A stretch of DNA of 64,000 nucleotides from Asterias amurensis (Eukaryota; Echinodermata; Asteroidea; Forcipulatida; Asteriidae), in the NCBI RefSeq assembly GCF_032118995.1, contig NC_092651.1:13231285-13295284 (forward strand). Direction: 5' to 3'. The position numbers were made by a program, and so were the translations under genes. Shown in pieces: positions 26,073 through 37,890 of the stretch. Numbering within the stretch: the first letter of the stretch is position 1; each line of letters begins with the position of its first letter. The notes beneath the pieces are model-generated. The model saw nothing but the letters and a program-made list of their open reading frames with translations. It did not search any database and was not told where the DNA came from.

Positions 26073-28037
26073 ATGTGCGATAAATTGCAATATATGTGCG
26101 ATAATTTGCAATATATATGCGATAATTTTTAATATATGTTTGATAATTTTGTAGTATATTATATGCGATCATTTGTATGCGATGTTTTGTGACGGTATAC
26201 ATATGCGATAATTTAATATACATGTGCGATGTTCGTTCTTATAATGTGCGAAAACGGAATTGTGGGATATAGTATGGCTTCCTGTCCACTTGATCCCCGT
26301 ATCCGTAATGTTTTGGATCGGGCCAGACTATACTGTGGACGGTATAGTATGGTTCCTATGGTTCAATGAGATTGGCGTAGGGTTTATACTGATGGTCAGG
26401 GTATGAGACTCGAGCAGCGTATTTCCGAAATAGCCAGCCAGCCGCGTATTCGGATAATAGAACACATACAGTACAGGGAGGTGACAAAATGTTGCATTTT
26501 GCTCAAATCTGAAGGTGAAGATCTGTTTTACTCGAACGAATTCTGCAATATTAGCATAATTTAGATATGTTAATTGATAATATGTCAATTTCATAGCTTC
26601 ACATGATTAAAGAAATAATTTATAAAAAGTGAAAAACATTAACAAAACGTCAAAAAATGACCCGCAAACAAAAAGGCAAAAATTTGTATTTTGTGTTTTT
26701 TGCATTTTTTAATATGTCAAAAAACATCACTGTGAAATACAACACCATAACTATAAATGTGGTGCTTAATATTCCAAAAATTTGAAAAATGATTTTGCAA
26801 ACAAGACACAGTTGAATTTTTATAGCACAAGAACTTTTAAATTTTATTGACAACAATTAAAAATAATCAATCATGAGTGTTTCAGATATAGCTCGGTAAT
26901 TTACTAACTGTAACTGTTCTACAATTTAAAGTCACCTGGAAATAGAAGTGTTTTTCTTCCAAACATAAGAGTATATGCTTACGAACAATAAAAAAATTTA
27001 TTTAGTAATTGATAAGACAAACATTTTCTTTTTATTGCAGAATCAATAATAGTTGACCAAGTTAGCCAGCTCAAAATTTGATACCCTTAGTCTATCTTCC
27101 TTCAAGATTCTGGAACAAGAAAGCAACTTTTTGTCTTAACGAAGGGTTCAAATTCTTTTCAAATTGTGTTTAAGTCCACCGTCTATGTAATTGGGCGGAA
27201 TGTACATTGACAATGGCGTCAGAATAACTGTGGTTAATTAACCACTAGATAGTGAACCAAATTTACCCAGCTCCAAAATTTGATACGCCCACTATATTAG
27301 TCTTGAAAGTTCTGGATTACAAATTAAATGTTTTGTTTTAACGAAGGGTATAAACTCTTTTCAAGTTATGGTTTTGTATTTCACAGTGATGATTTTTTGA
27401 CATATTAAAAAATGCCAAAAATACAAACTACAAATTTTTGCCTTTTTGTTTGCGGGTCATTTTTTGACGTTTTGTTAATGTTTTTCACTTTTTATAAATT
27501 ATTTTTTTAATCATGTGAAGCTATGAAATTGACATATTATCAATTAACATATCTAAATTATGCTAATATTGCAGAATTCGTTCGAGTAAAACAGATCTTC
27601 ACCTTCAGATTTGAGCAAAATGCAACATTTTGTCACCTCCCTGTACTGTATGTGTTCTATTATCCGAATACGCGGCTGGCTGGCTATTTCGGAAATACGC
27701 TGCTCGAGTCTCGTACCCTGACCATCACTATAAACCCTACGCCAATCTCATTGAACCATAGGAACCACACTATACCGTCAAGAGTATAGTCTGGCCCGAT
27801 CTAAAACATTACGGATACGGGGATCAAGTGGACAGGAAGTCATACTATATCCCACAATTCCGTTTTCGCACATATATAAGAACGAACATCGCACATGTAT
27901 ATTAAATTATCGCATATGTATATCGTCACAAAACATCGCATACAAATGATCGCATATAATATACTACAAAATTATCAAACATATATTAAAAATTATCGCA
28001 TATATATTGCAAATTATCGCACATATATTGCAAATTA

Positions 28038-28248
28038 TTGCACATATATTACAATTTATCGCACATATATTACAATTTATCGCACATATATTACAATTTA
28101 TCGCACATATATTACAATTTATCGCACATATATTACAATTTATCGCACATATATTACAATTTATCGCACATATATTACAATTTATCGCACATATATTACA
28201 ATTTATCGCACATATATTACAATTTATCGCACATATATTACAATTTAT
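28038..28248. repeat. 21-bp minisatellite, right arm of element A
   Basis: About ten head-to-tail copies of ACATATATTACAATTTATCGC, the reverse complement of the left-arm unit, followed to about 28,350 by degenerate versions with TTGCATATA. It has more copies than the left arm, so the arrays changed length after the arms formed. Confidence 0.95.
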
Positions 28249-28530
28249 TGCATATATATTACATTTATTGCACATATATTACATTTATTGCATATATATT
28301 ACATTTATTGCATATATATTACATTTATTGCATATATATTACATTTATTGCATACATCAAATGAATATCGCACATATGTGACAATTATCGCATATATTAT
28401 GAGAAACATCGCACATTATATTGTACATTATCGAATAATGCAACGTTTGACACGCCATAGTCCAGTGCCATTCTTTATCATTGCGGACACCAGTTAAAGA
28501 CAAGGGACCAGTCGCAGCTGAACTCCACCG

Positions 28531-28620
28531 TTGATGGCGCTATGTAAGGAGACCGTTAACTAAACTAAGACACTTCTGACCAATGAGAGCGCTATTTATG
28601 GGGACCGTTAAAAAAAAAAA
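28531..28620 (+). promoter_or_regulatory. Paired GGCGCTAT...GACCGTTAA boxes
   Basis: Two boxes 52 bp apart: GGCGCTATGTAAGGAGACCG followed by TTAACTAAAC, and GCGCTATTTATGGGGACCG followed by TTAAAA. A CTTCTGACCAAT stretch lies between them. The same words occur in each array unit and at 31.4 kb. They may be promoter modules (CCAAT, TATA-like, and TAACGG on the other strand, which fits a Myb core) or fragments of a dispersed repeat. Confidence 0.5.
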
Positions 28621-29035
28621 GTTGTCGACTTCTTCCTTCCGTGACCATCTATATTTGTTGGTGTCGTCTGCTGCTTGCTGGTGGACGTCAACAAATTCAG
28701 CTTGAAGACAAAATATGGCTGTTGGTATGTAGTGTTTCATTTTCTAATTTTATCATTTAATTAATTGTGAAACAGTCATGACAGTGGTGGCAGGATACAG
28801 AAAATCTCCCTATGCGGAAACCTATTAAATAATACTGTTAGTTGGGTACAGGAGAAGACCGGGGACCCTAACTAAACCCTAAATAAAACAACTATAATAA
28901 ATGACTAAATTTGGTTACGAATGAATTGGTTTAGTTATGTTATTTTGTTAATTAATGTTAGTCCTGCCCTAGCCCTGGGATCTGGGTCGGGGATAGACCA
29001 CCTTGTTGAGTTGTTCACACAGTGTTAAGTATTAA

Positions 29036-29345
29036 CTGACATACAGATCCTTGTCATTTGATTGGTGAATGGTGGAACTTACTTCACGTGACATTCACTA
29101 TACTCCCATCATGCCCATCTGCACGGACGATCAAAAAGACCTATATTCGCCCATGGGGAATAGCATTTCCCATTCAACAGTTAGGATCATCCTTGTTAGT
29201 GTTACCAATGTTTTTGAGCAGTACAGCGCAACCGGTAAAACAAAGGAGCACCTGTGCAAAAGATTGTGATCTGATTGCTATTAAAAATTTGTGCATTGTA
29301 CAAAATTTCAAAATACATCAAATGACAAGGATCTATGTCAGTTAT
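29036..29345. mobile_element. MITE-like element, ~310 bp
   Basis: Inverted terminal sequences of about 27 bp: ACTGACATACAGATCCTTGT at the left, and its reverse complement, ACAAGGATCTATGTCAGT, at the right, with CATTTGAT/ATCAAATG inside them. The interior has no coding frame; a 109-codon ORF across it includes the terminal repeat and is spurious. Confidence 0.6.
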
Positions 29346-29349
29346 ATAA

Positions 29350-29490
29350 AACAAATATTGAGTGGCTGTAATTCGGTAAAATTTTGACTGTTCTATTTCA
29401 ATCGGCTTCGCCTCGTGAAATGGAAGTCCAAATTTTACCTTTCGATAACATTCCTCCCATTCCACTCTGAGCCACTCAATATTTGTATAC
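29350..29490. mobile_element. Short fold-back MITE, ~140 bp
   Basis: The ends ACAAATATTGAGTGGCT and AGCCACTCAATATTTGT are inverted copies, and TAAAATTTTG/CAAATTTTA pair inside. A central hairpin is formed by TTTCAATCGGCTTCG and CGTGAAAT. It adjoins the preceding element directly. Confidence 0.7.
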
Positions 29491-31389
29491 TATTCTAGAC
29501 GTCGCACTTCAAATAGTTGCAACTCAGCTATGATGAGATTGTTAAGTCACAACCAATTTTGAATTCTTACTCAACAAGATGCATTTTTGTATGCGTGCTG
29601 TCATGTAGGAGGTCCCGTTTTCGAGGTGTCCCTTAAAACGTGGCAAATCTTTTACCTCTCTGTGCGCAATGTAAACAGTCCCTAGATAGATACAAATTGT
29701 GTGGTTACTATATATTTGCATACTTCATTTTAACAAATGAAGAAATTAGGGCATCGGTTGATATGGCATCATTATTTTTTTCCCAATTCAAAGAAAAAGG
29801 CATAATACCGTGAAATTGGTAAGATGAGGATGCCTGCAAGTGCAATAGTCACTGCATGATGTCTCTGAATCTGATTATGTTTTGTAGGAATATGTTGTTG
29901 TTGTGAATTGTCGTGAGCAACCCAAATGGTTTACCAACCAAACCAAACAGGTAGTCATGGATAGTAGTCGAGACTATTTTTCTAGAAATCAGACTATTTG
30001 TGTAACTAGTGCATCATAATTTAGGCAGCATGATTAATCCAGTAGTTGAAAAACAGAAGTCACGACAACTAATAATTTGAGTCGAGACTACGACACTACA
30101 TGTTCGAGTCGCCCAGGCCTAATCAAAAGTGATTCGGATTGGGTACTGGTCAAATGCAACTGTATGCAATCAGTTAAGTATAGGCTGGTTTTTAAATAGT
30201 CGGAAACCTGACGGTAGAAAGAGAACTTAATGTTCTTGCTATTTCTTTGGGATGGCTTTTGATTATTAGTCTTAATGTTTACTTTCAATTTATCAAAACT
30301 AACTATTCTTAGTCCTAGACTCTACCTTTCCTGGTGTTTTCACATTGTCGTTTGAGCGGATGAAACAAGAACAGTCATCCTACTTGTTCTCGACTATAAG
30401 GAATTGGATGCAAATGTCACACAAGTAAACTTTGATGTAGCGATTTGAGTTGAGATGGGCCACTTTGTGGAAGTTCCAAATGACAAATTTAGTAGGCATA
30501 ATATTGTTAATAAGTTGTTTATACTAATTGTTACAAAACCATTGCGACAGTATTGGGTACTGAAAACTTAAACTGTAATGTGTATTATTATTTGTTTCTG
30601 AACTGATTTGCCAAATTTGTGATTTTTGACAGATTTTTTTATGGTCCCTTCGTGAACTAATTTTTTTGTGAATATGATGACACTAAAAAGTTTGAGAATT
30701 TGATTATTTGATTATTAATATGCACAGATTAACGTGTCCACCAACAATATTACTACACAACAAATAACCGCAGTATAAAAGCCAACCCTCTTATCGCAAA
30801 ACATATCACTATGATGGGCCCATCAATACAGATGTTGGATACATTGCCCGATCAGCTTTTCTGTTGGCAACGCACCCTCTCTCTCTCATTGAAACCAAAT
30901 CAACATATTTTGAAAAACTTCAGACTCCTTTTTAGTTGCTAGTTCAGAACACTCCCCCCCCCCCCATAAAAAATAAATAAATAAATAGATTTAAAAAATA
31001 AATAAATAAATAAAACTGATTTCCTGCCCGCAGTTTTCGTGAAGCACTTCCACTTCCCAAGCCAAATTAGGACCAACTTTAAAGCCTACGATTATTAAGT
31101 CTCCTTTTAGAAGTTGCTGAAGCACCCATAGGCCTATATCATTATGTGCTGTATTTGGGGATTCCGGTTGTGGTAAACCATGGAGGATCAGTTGCAGCTT
31201 CCCAAAAACGTAAATTCAAAACACTTTATACTAGATCGGTCTCAAGCGGCATCTAGACAGGTAAATCCCCGTCCATAATCATCTTTATACTGAGTTATAA
31301 GAACTTATAGATGCCTTTCAATTTCACCTAGTACATTCATTTCATTAGTTATGCAGTTAAATTCTAATATCCAAGCAAGTTCCTGTAAC

Positions 31390-31560
31390 AAAGAGGGCGC
31401 TGTATAAGGAGACCGTTAACTAAACTTAACGACACAACTCGTAGGAGGGCGCCATATAAGGAGACCGTTAATTATTCTAAGAGACTTCTGACCAACGAGG
31501 GGGAGTGTGAGCGAGCGCTTACTACTACCTAGTACCATACAGCATGGGGACCCCCACTAA
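31390..31560 (+). promoter_or_regulatory. Paired GAGGGCGC...TATAAGGAGACCGTTAA boxes, possible promoter of the MRH gene
   Basis: Two boxes 51 bp apart (31,392-31,425 and 31,444-31,473) share GAGGGCGC, then TATAAGGAGACCGTTAA. A CTTCTGACCAACGAG stretch follows the second. They lie about 650 bp upstream of the MRH start codon on the same strand, and a 5' untranslated exon could start here. TATAAG could serve as a TATA element. No TSS is provable. Confidence 0.4.
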
Positions 31561-32105
31561 AGTCTCGCAACGTTTTTCATGACAGACATGGCAGAGGATA
31601 AATCATTGACTCTTGAACTTTAATCATCTGCTCAGTTTATCATTGGGAGTCCTAGTGTGCACAAGTTGTACACTGTCAGTGTCACTTTCCTTGGGCTCTC
31701 TTTTTAATTTTAGTGCACCCTTACATTTACAAAGGCGGGTTATCCGACGGGAGGAGTGTTACGTTATCGCAACTAAAATTTTATATGATAGAAATTCAAT
31801 CACACAAAAAAAAGAAGATTTCAAGGAGGGTAGGGGGACATCGATGAAGCCCCCCCCCCCCCCCCCCCACCCTTTCACCTCTGAACATAGGCCTACCTAC
31901 CTATCTGTTATCGTAAATACACTGCATGGTCTACTTCGATCAAAACAAATACCCGGATTTATATTGACTTTGCAAATCAATTTAGATCACGGGTTTAAAG
32001 TTCAGTTAGAGTTGGCTGTTTGATGACCGATGTACGGACTGCTGTAATACCCGGAAATTAATTTTTCATTTTAGTATGTACCCTTAATTGTCACATTATT
32101 TCACG

Positions 32106-35100
32106 ATGACCATTTCGTACGGCACAACATTATTTGCGTTAGTTGTAGCACTGTTTTTCTTAGGCCGCTGTCACTCTTTAACAGCATGCACAAAAGTTGA
32201 CGACTGTTCGTGCAGGACATTGGATGGCCAGGAAGTCAACATTCGGTCACTGGGCTATCAAGGATCCCAAGCGCCAAGGTAATTAATTAACTGTTTGGGG
32301 ACTTTTGGCATGGAGGGAGAAAAGGCTAGGTAGATTTGGAAGGGGGGGGGTGCTGGGCTCAAATGTTTTTCCTTGTGTTCCCAAGATAATTATTAATGTT
32401 GTACCTAAAATTCGAATTAAATGAAACATTGCATTTTTTTTAATTTTTTTTTATTACTCTTTGGTTTTCTTTGTATGCCTCAGGTTTACATTCCAGCCTC
32501 CACAGGGTACAGCGGAGCCATGGCAGTATGCTTTTAATCCATGCTATACATTCACCTATGACACAACGTGCAGTAATGTCATTGTAAGTACTAGCCCACA
32601 TAGGTATTTTATTCCTTTTTTTTTTTTTAAATGGGGGATAATAGGTAAAAAAAACAGTCACCAATAGAACATTTTGCTGTGTCATTGTTGTAATATATTT
32701 TTCTTCAATATTGTCAACGAAATTCTTTCAAGTCCATCTATCTAGTTCAAATGCTTGGCATTGGCATTTCACACCTGTTTGCTGCCAAACGAATTAATGA
32801 TAATATTTTACACATCTGATTTTATATATAGGCTTGTCAAAGATCAACTCAAGACCCAACAGAAACTTACAATATTGGAGATGTGACGTCAACGTGGAGT
32901 ATTTTAAATGAGGACTATTTAGTCTCATATTCACACTTGGACAACCTTGGTACAACAAGGTAAGCCGTCAAGTTCATTTCTTTTCCATGTATAGAAAATA
33001 ATAATTGTGGTTGGTTGTGGCGAAAGTTCTTAACTTTTTGCAGGCCAATCACTTGGCTGAGTGGTCATTAATGGCAGTTTCATTCTCGAAATGATCAAAA
33101 TGTCATTAAATAAAAATGAGCTTAAAGCCATTATACACTTTCGGTACAGAAAAGAGAAAAAAAGTTCACGAATTTACAAATAACTTTACAGAAGGTAATG
33201 GTGAAAGACTTCTCTTTAAATATTATTCCATGAAATGCTTTACTTTTTGAGAAAACACTAAAACAATATCAATTCTCGATTGCGAGAATTACGGATTTAT
33301 TTTAAACACATGTCATGACATGGCGAAACGTGCGGTAACAAGAGTGGGTTTTCTCGTTATTTTGATGACCGATTGAGCCTAAATTTTCACAGGTTTGTTA
33401 TTTTATATATAAGTTGTGATACACGAAGTGTGGGATTTGGACGATACTGTTTAGCAAAAGTGTATAATGGCTTTAACTTTGGAAAAAGTTACTCAAAATC
33501 AAAATAAATGTTTTACTTTTAAATGTATGTTTATTTTTGCCATTTAAGATAAAGAAACACCATGTCAGGGGCTCCTAAAAATGAAAGCAATTTATTTTCA
33601 AATTGTGCGAATAACAAGTAAAATTGTTGTACAGGAATGGAAATTATTTTCATGAAAACACATAACTGATTTTTACACATCTGGTAAAATCAATGATAAT
33701 CAATTCGAACTATATCAAAATCTTCTTTTTTGAAAAGTTAGTACATTTACTTGTGGCTCTGACAAATTAGGGCTAACAATACATTGCAACTTGATCTTGA
33801 TCGCTCAAAAGTGAAGTTCATATTATATTTGTTTACCATTCATATTTCCGTATTTTAAACAGAACATCTCAAGTAACACTGAAGTGTGACCCATCTGCAG
33901 AAGAACCTACATTAGACAGACTTGGCACAGAGGGTGGATTTGGCACAACTTATGTAAGTTTTGGCCTTCTTTTGTTTTCCATAAACTTGAACATGCATCA
34001 TTTTATTACATACATGCATCTGGGTTTTTAATTTTGTTTCATTCTATAACATAATATTAGTTATGGAATTGGAGTGAAAAGAATGATGATTCCAATGAAG
34101 TATTTCAACTTATATGGAAAAGTCAACGTTTGTTGTAAACTTCAAACGGGCCTATATGAGAGTAAATTTAGTTCACTTACAATTGTGTGTCATATGTTCA
34201 TAGATATAGTTTATTTGTAACTAGTCATGTTTCGTTGTTCGTCATGTGATTTGTAATTTCCTTGTTTTCTTTTGAAACGATGCCTGCAGTTTTTTACACT
34301 TACAAGTAAATGCGCCTGTCCAGGAGTCTGTGGTTCTACCCCCCCTCAAACAACGGCCAAACCACCGCAGCCACCAGGGTCTGGTGGACTTAGTCCAGGC
34401 TCAGTTCTCTGCATCTTGTGAGTATAGATGACACTCAGCTCAGTCTGGCACATTTTATATATTATCCCAATTTGTTTCCCTTTCCAAACTCTTCTAAACT
34501 GTTGCTTTTCAAATATTTTTATTTTTTTTTAATGCGAGTTCACCCCAAACAAGGCTAAAAGCCACTTTAGGAAAGGGGCTTCAAGAAGAAAATGATTGAA
34601 CATGGAAATAACGTACGAGGGTTGGAGGCAGGAATTTATATTCCTCTTAAAAATAGTCAAGGTTGTAGGATAGGGAAATATCCACCAGGCAAGGAGTTCC
34701 AAAGAGATGCAGTACGTGGAATAAAGCTGTTGGAACGACTCTTTGTTCTACATCTCAACAAATCAAGAGTGTATGTGTGAGAAGTTTAAAGCAGAATGTC
34801 ATGATGGCTGCTTATGCCATTGCAATAAATACAAATTTGAGGAGAAACTTTTTTTCTTTTTTGTTACTTTCAGGACGTCATCATAACTCTTTTTTTTTGG
34901 GAGGGGGGGAGGGGGGGCCTCACTCACGGCTCTACATATTGATTGACTTGCAGCAATTGGATATAACAGAATGACCTTAGGCTGGTTGCATATAAATTAA
35001 AGGGATATGTTGGGGGCCTTACCGTCACTATTATTAATTGATAATCGTTATGAGTTTGAACCACTTTAATACACAATTAAATTACCATAATGTGCAGTAC

Positions 35101-35532
35101 ATTGTCTTTGCAATAAGAACTTTGTTTTTCACTGTGCAGGTTTTCAGTGTTTGTTACTGTGTACATCATAGGTGGTGCATTGTTCATGAAATATGTACGC
35201 CATGCTGAAGGAACAGATGTTATTCCAAATAAAGACTTATGGACTAATCTACCAGGATACATCAAGGTACAAACAAACAAAACCAAAGCAGTTTCGTCAT
35301 TTGTAAATTATTACTTGCATGGTTACATTATTGTACAGTTATAAATTTTAGGTCTGCTCTTACATTCATGGAACTATATTAATCATGATTTTGATTTGAC
35401 AAAGTGAAAGCAAATCAGAGGTGTTTTTCATATAGAAAAGTTAAAATACATTTTATTTTGTTTATATTGCAGGACGGAATACTGTTTGTAACCAGTTGTG
35501 GCAAGAAGACCGGCTACGACTCTCAATCATAA
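32106..35532 (+). CDS. MRH-domain type I membrane protein, mannose-6-phosphate-receptor-like (copy 1)
   Basis: Seven coding exons, read by eye: 32106-32278, 32484-32583, 32832-32959, 33863-33953, 34290-34417, 35140-35266, 35473-35532. All have GT-AG borders and the frame closes, giving 268 aa. Residues 1-25 form a signal peptide. The luminal part (about 28-165) is cysteine-rich and fits an MRH (mannose-6-phosphate receptor homology) domain: Q in ACQRS, R before TSQVTLKC, E in GTEGG and Y in TTYFF sit in the order of the Q-R-E-Y sugar-contact residues of the family. A Pro-rich stem (PPQTTAKPPQPPG) precedes one membrane span (about 190-212). The short cytosolic tail (DVIPNKDLW, then KDGILFVTSCGKKTGY) resembles that of the cation-dependent M6P receptor. 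The likely role is lectin-type cargo binding or sorting in Golgi/endosomes, inferred from family. The start is the ATG at 32,106 that begins the signal peptide; no upstream in-frame ATG fits. A poly(A) signal AATAAA is at 35,607. Confidence 0.87.
34540..34790 (+). repeat. Probable dispersed repeat fragment in MRH copy 1 intron 6
   Basis: A stretch with GGCAAGGAGTTCCAAAG, CAGTACGTGGAATAAAGC and related words. It reads as an ORF but has no splice context or match to the gene. A similar word order (TTGGAATGGTGTACCAAAG) occurs near 60,595 in the paralogous gene's introns. I take both to be degraded repeats. Confidence 0.35.
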
Positions 35533-35756
35533 CGGAATTAAATCAAGTGTTTAATAATATATTATTAAAATAATGGAACATTATATAATGATTAAATCTT
35601 CTTAAAAATAAACATATTGATATTAAATTATATTCAAAGTGTTACTTTATATTTATACTATCCAAGCTGTGGCATTATTGTCAATCGATGTGAGATTTAT
35701 ATGATGTATTCTCAATCGATGTGATATCTCAATACTGATATAATAATAATAATATA

Positions 35757-36155
35757 TAATATCGAAGTCTTATATAGCGCACGTATCTACCAAACAAGGT
35801 ACTCAAGGCGCTGAGTATATACAAACTTTCAGAAAGATAGGTTATTGCAGTGATGAATTCTGAGACCCAATTATTTAGCAGTTTATAAGGGTTTACAAGG
35901 TGCTACGGCGCATTAAGCAGCCACAACCAGGAACACCGGGGCGAACCCCTACTCTTTTCGATAAGTGCACTGGGTTCTTTTACATGCGTTACACAACACA
36001 TGGGACCAACGGCTTTACGTCCCATCCGAAGGACGAAGCAATGGTTAAGTGTCTTGCTCAAGGACACAGTGTCACGGCTGGGGATTCAAACCCAACCCAC
36101 ACTCTGCTGATCAGAAACACCAGAGTTTGAATTCAGTGCTCTTAACCGCTCGGTT
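35757..36155 (-). repeat. Dispersed repeat/SINE with tRNA-like end
   Basis: The minus strand begins at 36,155 with a tRNA-like sequence: CCGAGCGGTTAAGAGCACTG (A-box-like), a long variable-arm-like part, and GGGTTTGAATCC (B-box-like). This resembles a tRNA-Leu/Ser-derived head. The body has the words TAGCGCACG, AAGGTACTCAAGGCGCTGAG, GGACCAACGGCTTTACGTCC and CATCCGAAGGACGAAGCAAT. I recall this body as common in sea-star genomes, unverified. A worn copy lies near 50,960-51,090. Confidence 0.65.
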
Positions 36156-36159
36156 GAAA

Positions 36160-36638
36160 GCATTGGGCGTTTTTATATGAAGTCTTGCCCGACATTTCTT
36201 GCTTCTGACACACCGTCATATCCATTTAATTTGCAACCGTTGACATAGAACATAAAACCATCCTGCAACGAAAAAGTATACACACAGAAAATAAAGAAAA
36301 GTATTTGCCCTTTGCCCATAATTGCTCTGAAACTATTTTTACTTGTACTTTTTGGCCTGCTTGGCCGCCAGTGCAGTTAATAAATAAATAAACCAACTCT
36401 TACAATATTGATAAAAGTATTTCAGAGTTATTTTCTTCCCGTTTTCCTTTTAGGGATTATTCTTCCAGTGTGATGGATGATATTCGATCCAGATTTTCTG
36501 CGACATCTAAAAAAAAATGCGACGATTGTATCATCCACATTTATATAAAATTGAAACATTTGAACAGTTCAGGAAAACAAAACGTTTATTTTGCCTATCA
36601 GGTGATCCTTATGCTGCCGCTTCCCATGTAGTATTAAG
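36160..36638. other. Intergenic, nothing recognised
   Basis: AT-rich sequence between the SINE and the next repeat. No exon-like block with supported borders was seen. Confidence 0.5.
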
Positions 36639-37107
36639 GGAATCAATGTGTGGTGAAGAGGTTTTCAACTAGTGGTTTAATTCCAACAAGGCCTGGTACT
36701 TGATAATTTTACCGAGACGAAGTCAAGGTAAATTATCAAGAACCAGGCCTCGGCAGGTTTACACCACTAGTTAAAAACCGATTCAGCACACTTTGATTCC
36801 CATTCATACCTTTTTCGGTCAAAAAACATCAACACCTTTGGTCAAAAAGTCAAAATAATGTAACAATTATAATTGTTCAATGATTTCTTTCAACACAACA
36901 CCCCTTCAGCTATGTAATGGTAAGGTCCTCCACCGCCCTCGGGTAAACAACTCCTTTTAAGGTAATGCTGTGCGCTTTACACGTATCGCGTGATGTGGCA
37001 CAACTGTCCTGGCTGTTGCTCTCGTCCAATAGGAATGAAGGAACTGTCTTTTATACACTCCCACGTGACGCGCTCTCCTCAAATAGGAATAGCGAAACTG
37101 TCTGAGG
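36639..37107 (+). repeat. Dispersed repeat family R, copy 1 (with palindromic head)
   Basis: It begins with a ~170-bp imperfect palindrome: GGAATCAATGTGTGGTGAAG, GGTTTTCAACTAGTGG and CAAGGCCTGGTACTTG pair with CAAGAACCAGGCCT, CCACTAGTTAAAAACC and CTTTGATTCCC. A body follows with two copies of a CCAAT/CACGTGACGCGCTCT-like module (near 37,025 and 37,080). The same sequence occurs in opposite orientation at 49,533-50,025, which proves that it is dispersed. ORFs crossing it on either strand are repeat-derived. Confidence 0.8.
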
Positions 37108-37640
37108 TATGTTGAATTGCTTCTGACCCCGCAAAGACCTTTCAAGACAAAATAAGGAAGGTCTCCAACAAACTAACCCACAGTTAGTAGAACACCAGCA
37201 TATTAATCAGGAGGTTGCAGGTTGAAGTTCAATTAATTCTTTCAAACCAAATTCTGAAAAGAAACTTCAGTGTAACAGGATTTCAGCATAAACAAAATAA
37301 TTTATTCACAATAAAATTGTTGAAAATGTTAAACTAATTTTCTTGTACATGATCAAAGACAAAGACGAAAATAATAGCCATAAATAAATTATTTAGCCAA
37401 GTCCAATCTGTTTGTGCGTTATCTGGCCAAAAAATCTATACCACTCGTAGTTGTTTCAGTCAAAACCAGTACATGTATTTAAATGTAAATGATGTCAAGT
37501 TAGCTAAAAATTAAAATGTTATTTACTTCGTTAGAATAATAACAAGCGGATATGCACATTTTAAGTAACTGTTGTGGCTTTTCGTCTGGATGTTTTTTTT
37601 TTGCGGCTTTCACCAATAACTGTTTCAGTCATTGGCCAGT

Positions 37641-37890
37641 ACCCGTGGTCAAGTGGTTAGACTGCAGGACTTACAATCACAAGGTTGTGGGTTTGAATCC
37701 CCCAGCTAACTGCTGATTTCACAATGACTTGAAAAAATATTGTCATCTAATTAATGAATCACAATTTCTTGATTTGTGTAATTCATTATCATAGACATTT
37801 GTGAGAGAGATTGGCTGTTGCCAACTTGGTGTTTATTGGAGTTTGCCAAGTTCCCTTGATGGGAAGATCATTCAAACAAACAAACAAACA
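37641..37890 (+). repeat. tRNA-derived SINE with (CAAA)n tail
   Basis: Starts with a tRNA-like head: CCCGTGGTCAAGTGGTTAGA (A box) and GGTTGTGGGTTTGAATCCCC (B box). A ~180-bp body follows, ending in CAAACAAACAAACAAACA, a typical SINE tail. Confidence 0.8.

Larger units (their letters stand above)
23968..28459. mobile_element. Large fold-back element A (long inverted arms, interrupted by element B)
   Basis: The element starts TATGGCGTGTCAAACG and ends with the reverse complement, CGTTTGACACGCCATA. The left arm is 23,968-24,258 plus 26,073 to about 26,746; the right arm is about 27,370-28,459. The arms stay inverted copies over about 1 kb and surround a ~620-bp unique centre. Both arms contain arrays of a 21-bp unit (GCGATAAATTGTAATATATGT): about 7 copies left, about 10 right. 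The inner parts of the arms also match closely: the 88-codon frames they share differ at only 3 residues. No transposase-like frame is visible, so the element looks non-autonomous. TA at both ends may be the target duplication. Without insert B it would be about 2.7 kb. Confidence 0.88.
28460..31380. other. Region without a supported gene
   Basis: Apart from the boxes and MITE-like elements listed separately, I see no gene here. At 28,620-28,735 a transcript-like stretch ends in a possible start codon next to a GTATGT donor-like site, and 29,888-29,950 is a short open block with AG/GT borders. They do not join in frame, so I do not call a gene. Low-complexity C-run and (AAAT)n sequence lies at 30,950-31,015. 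Confidence 0.6.

Noticed and set aside
31613-32023. 136-codon ORF upstream of MRH copy 1
   Set aside because: It contains a C-run read as poly-proline, has no recognisable domain and ends before the MRH start; it is probably 5' UTR or intron.
36087-36155. True tRNA-Leu/Ser gene on the minus strand
   Set aside because: A and B boxes are recognisable, but the stems are imperfect and it lies at the end of a longer dispersed repeat, so it is a SINE head.
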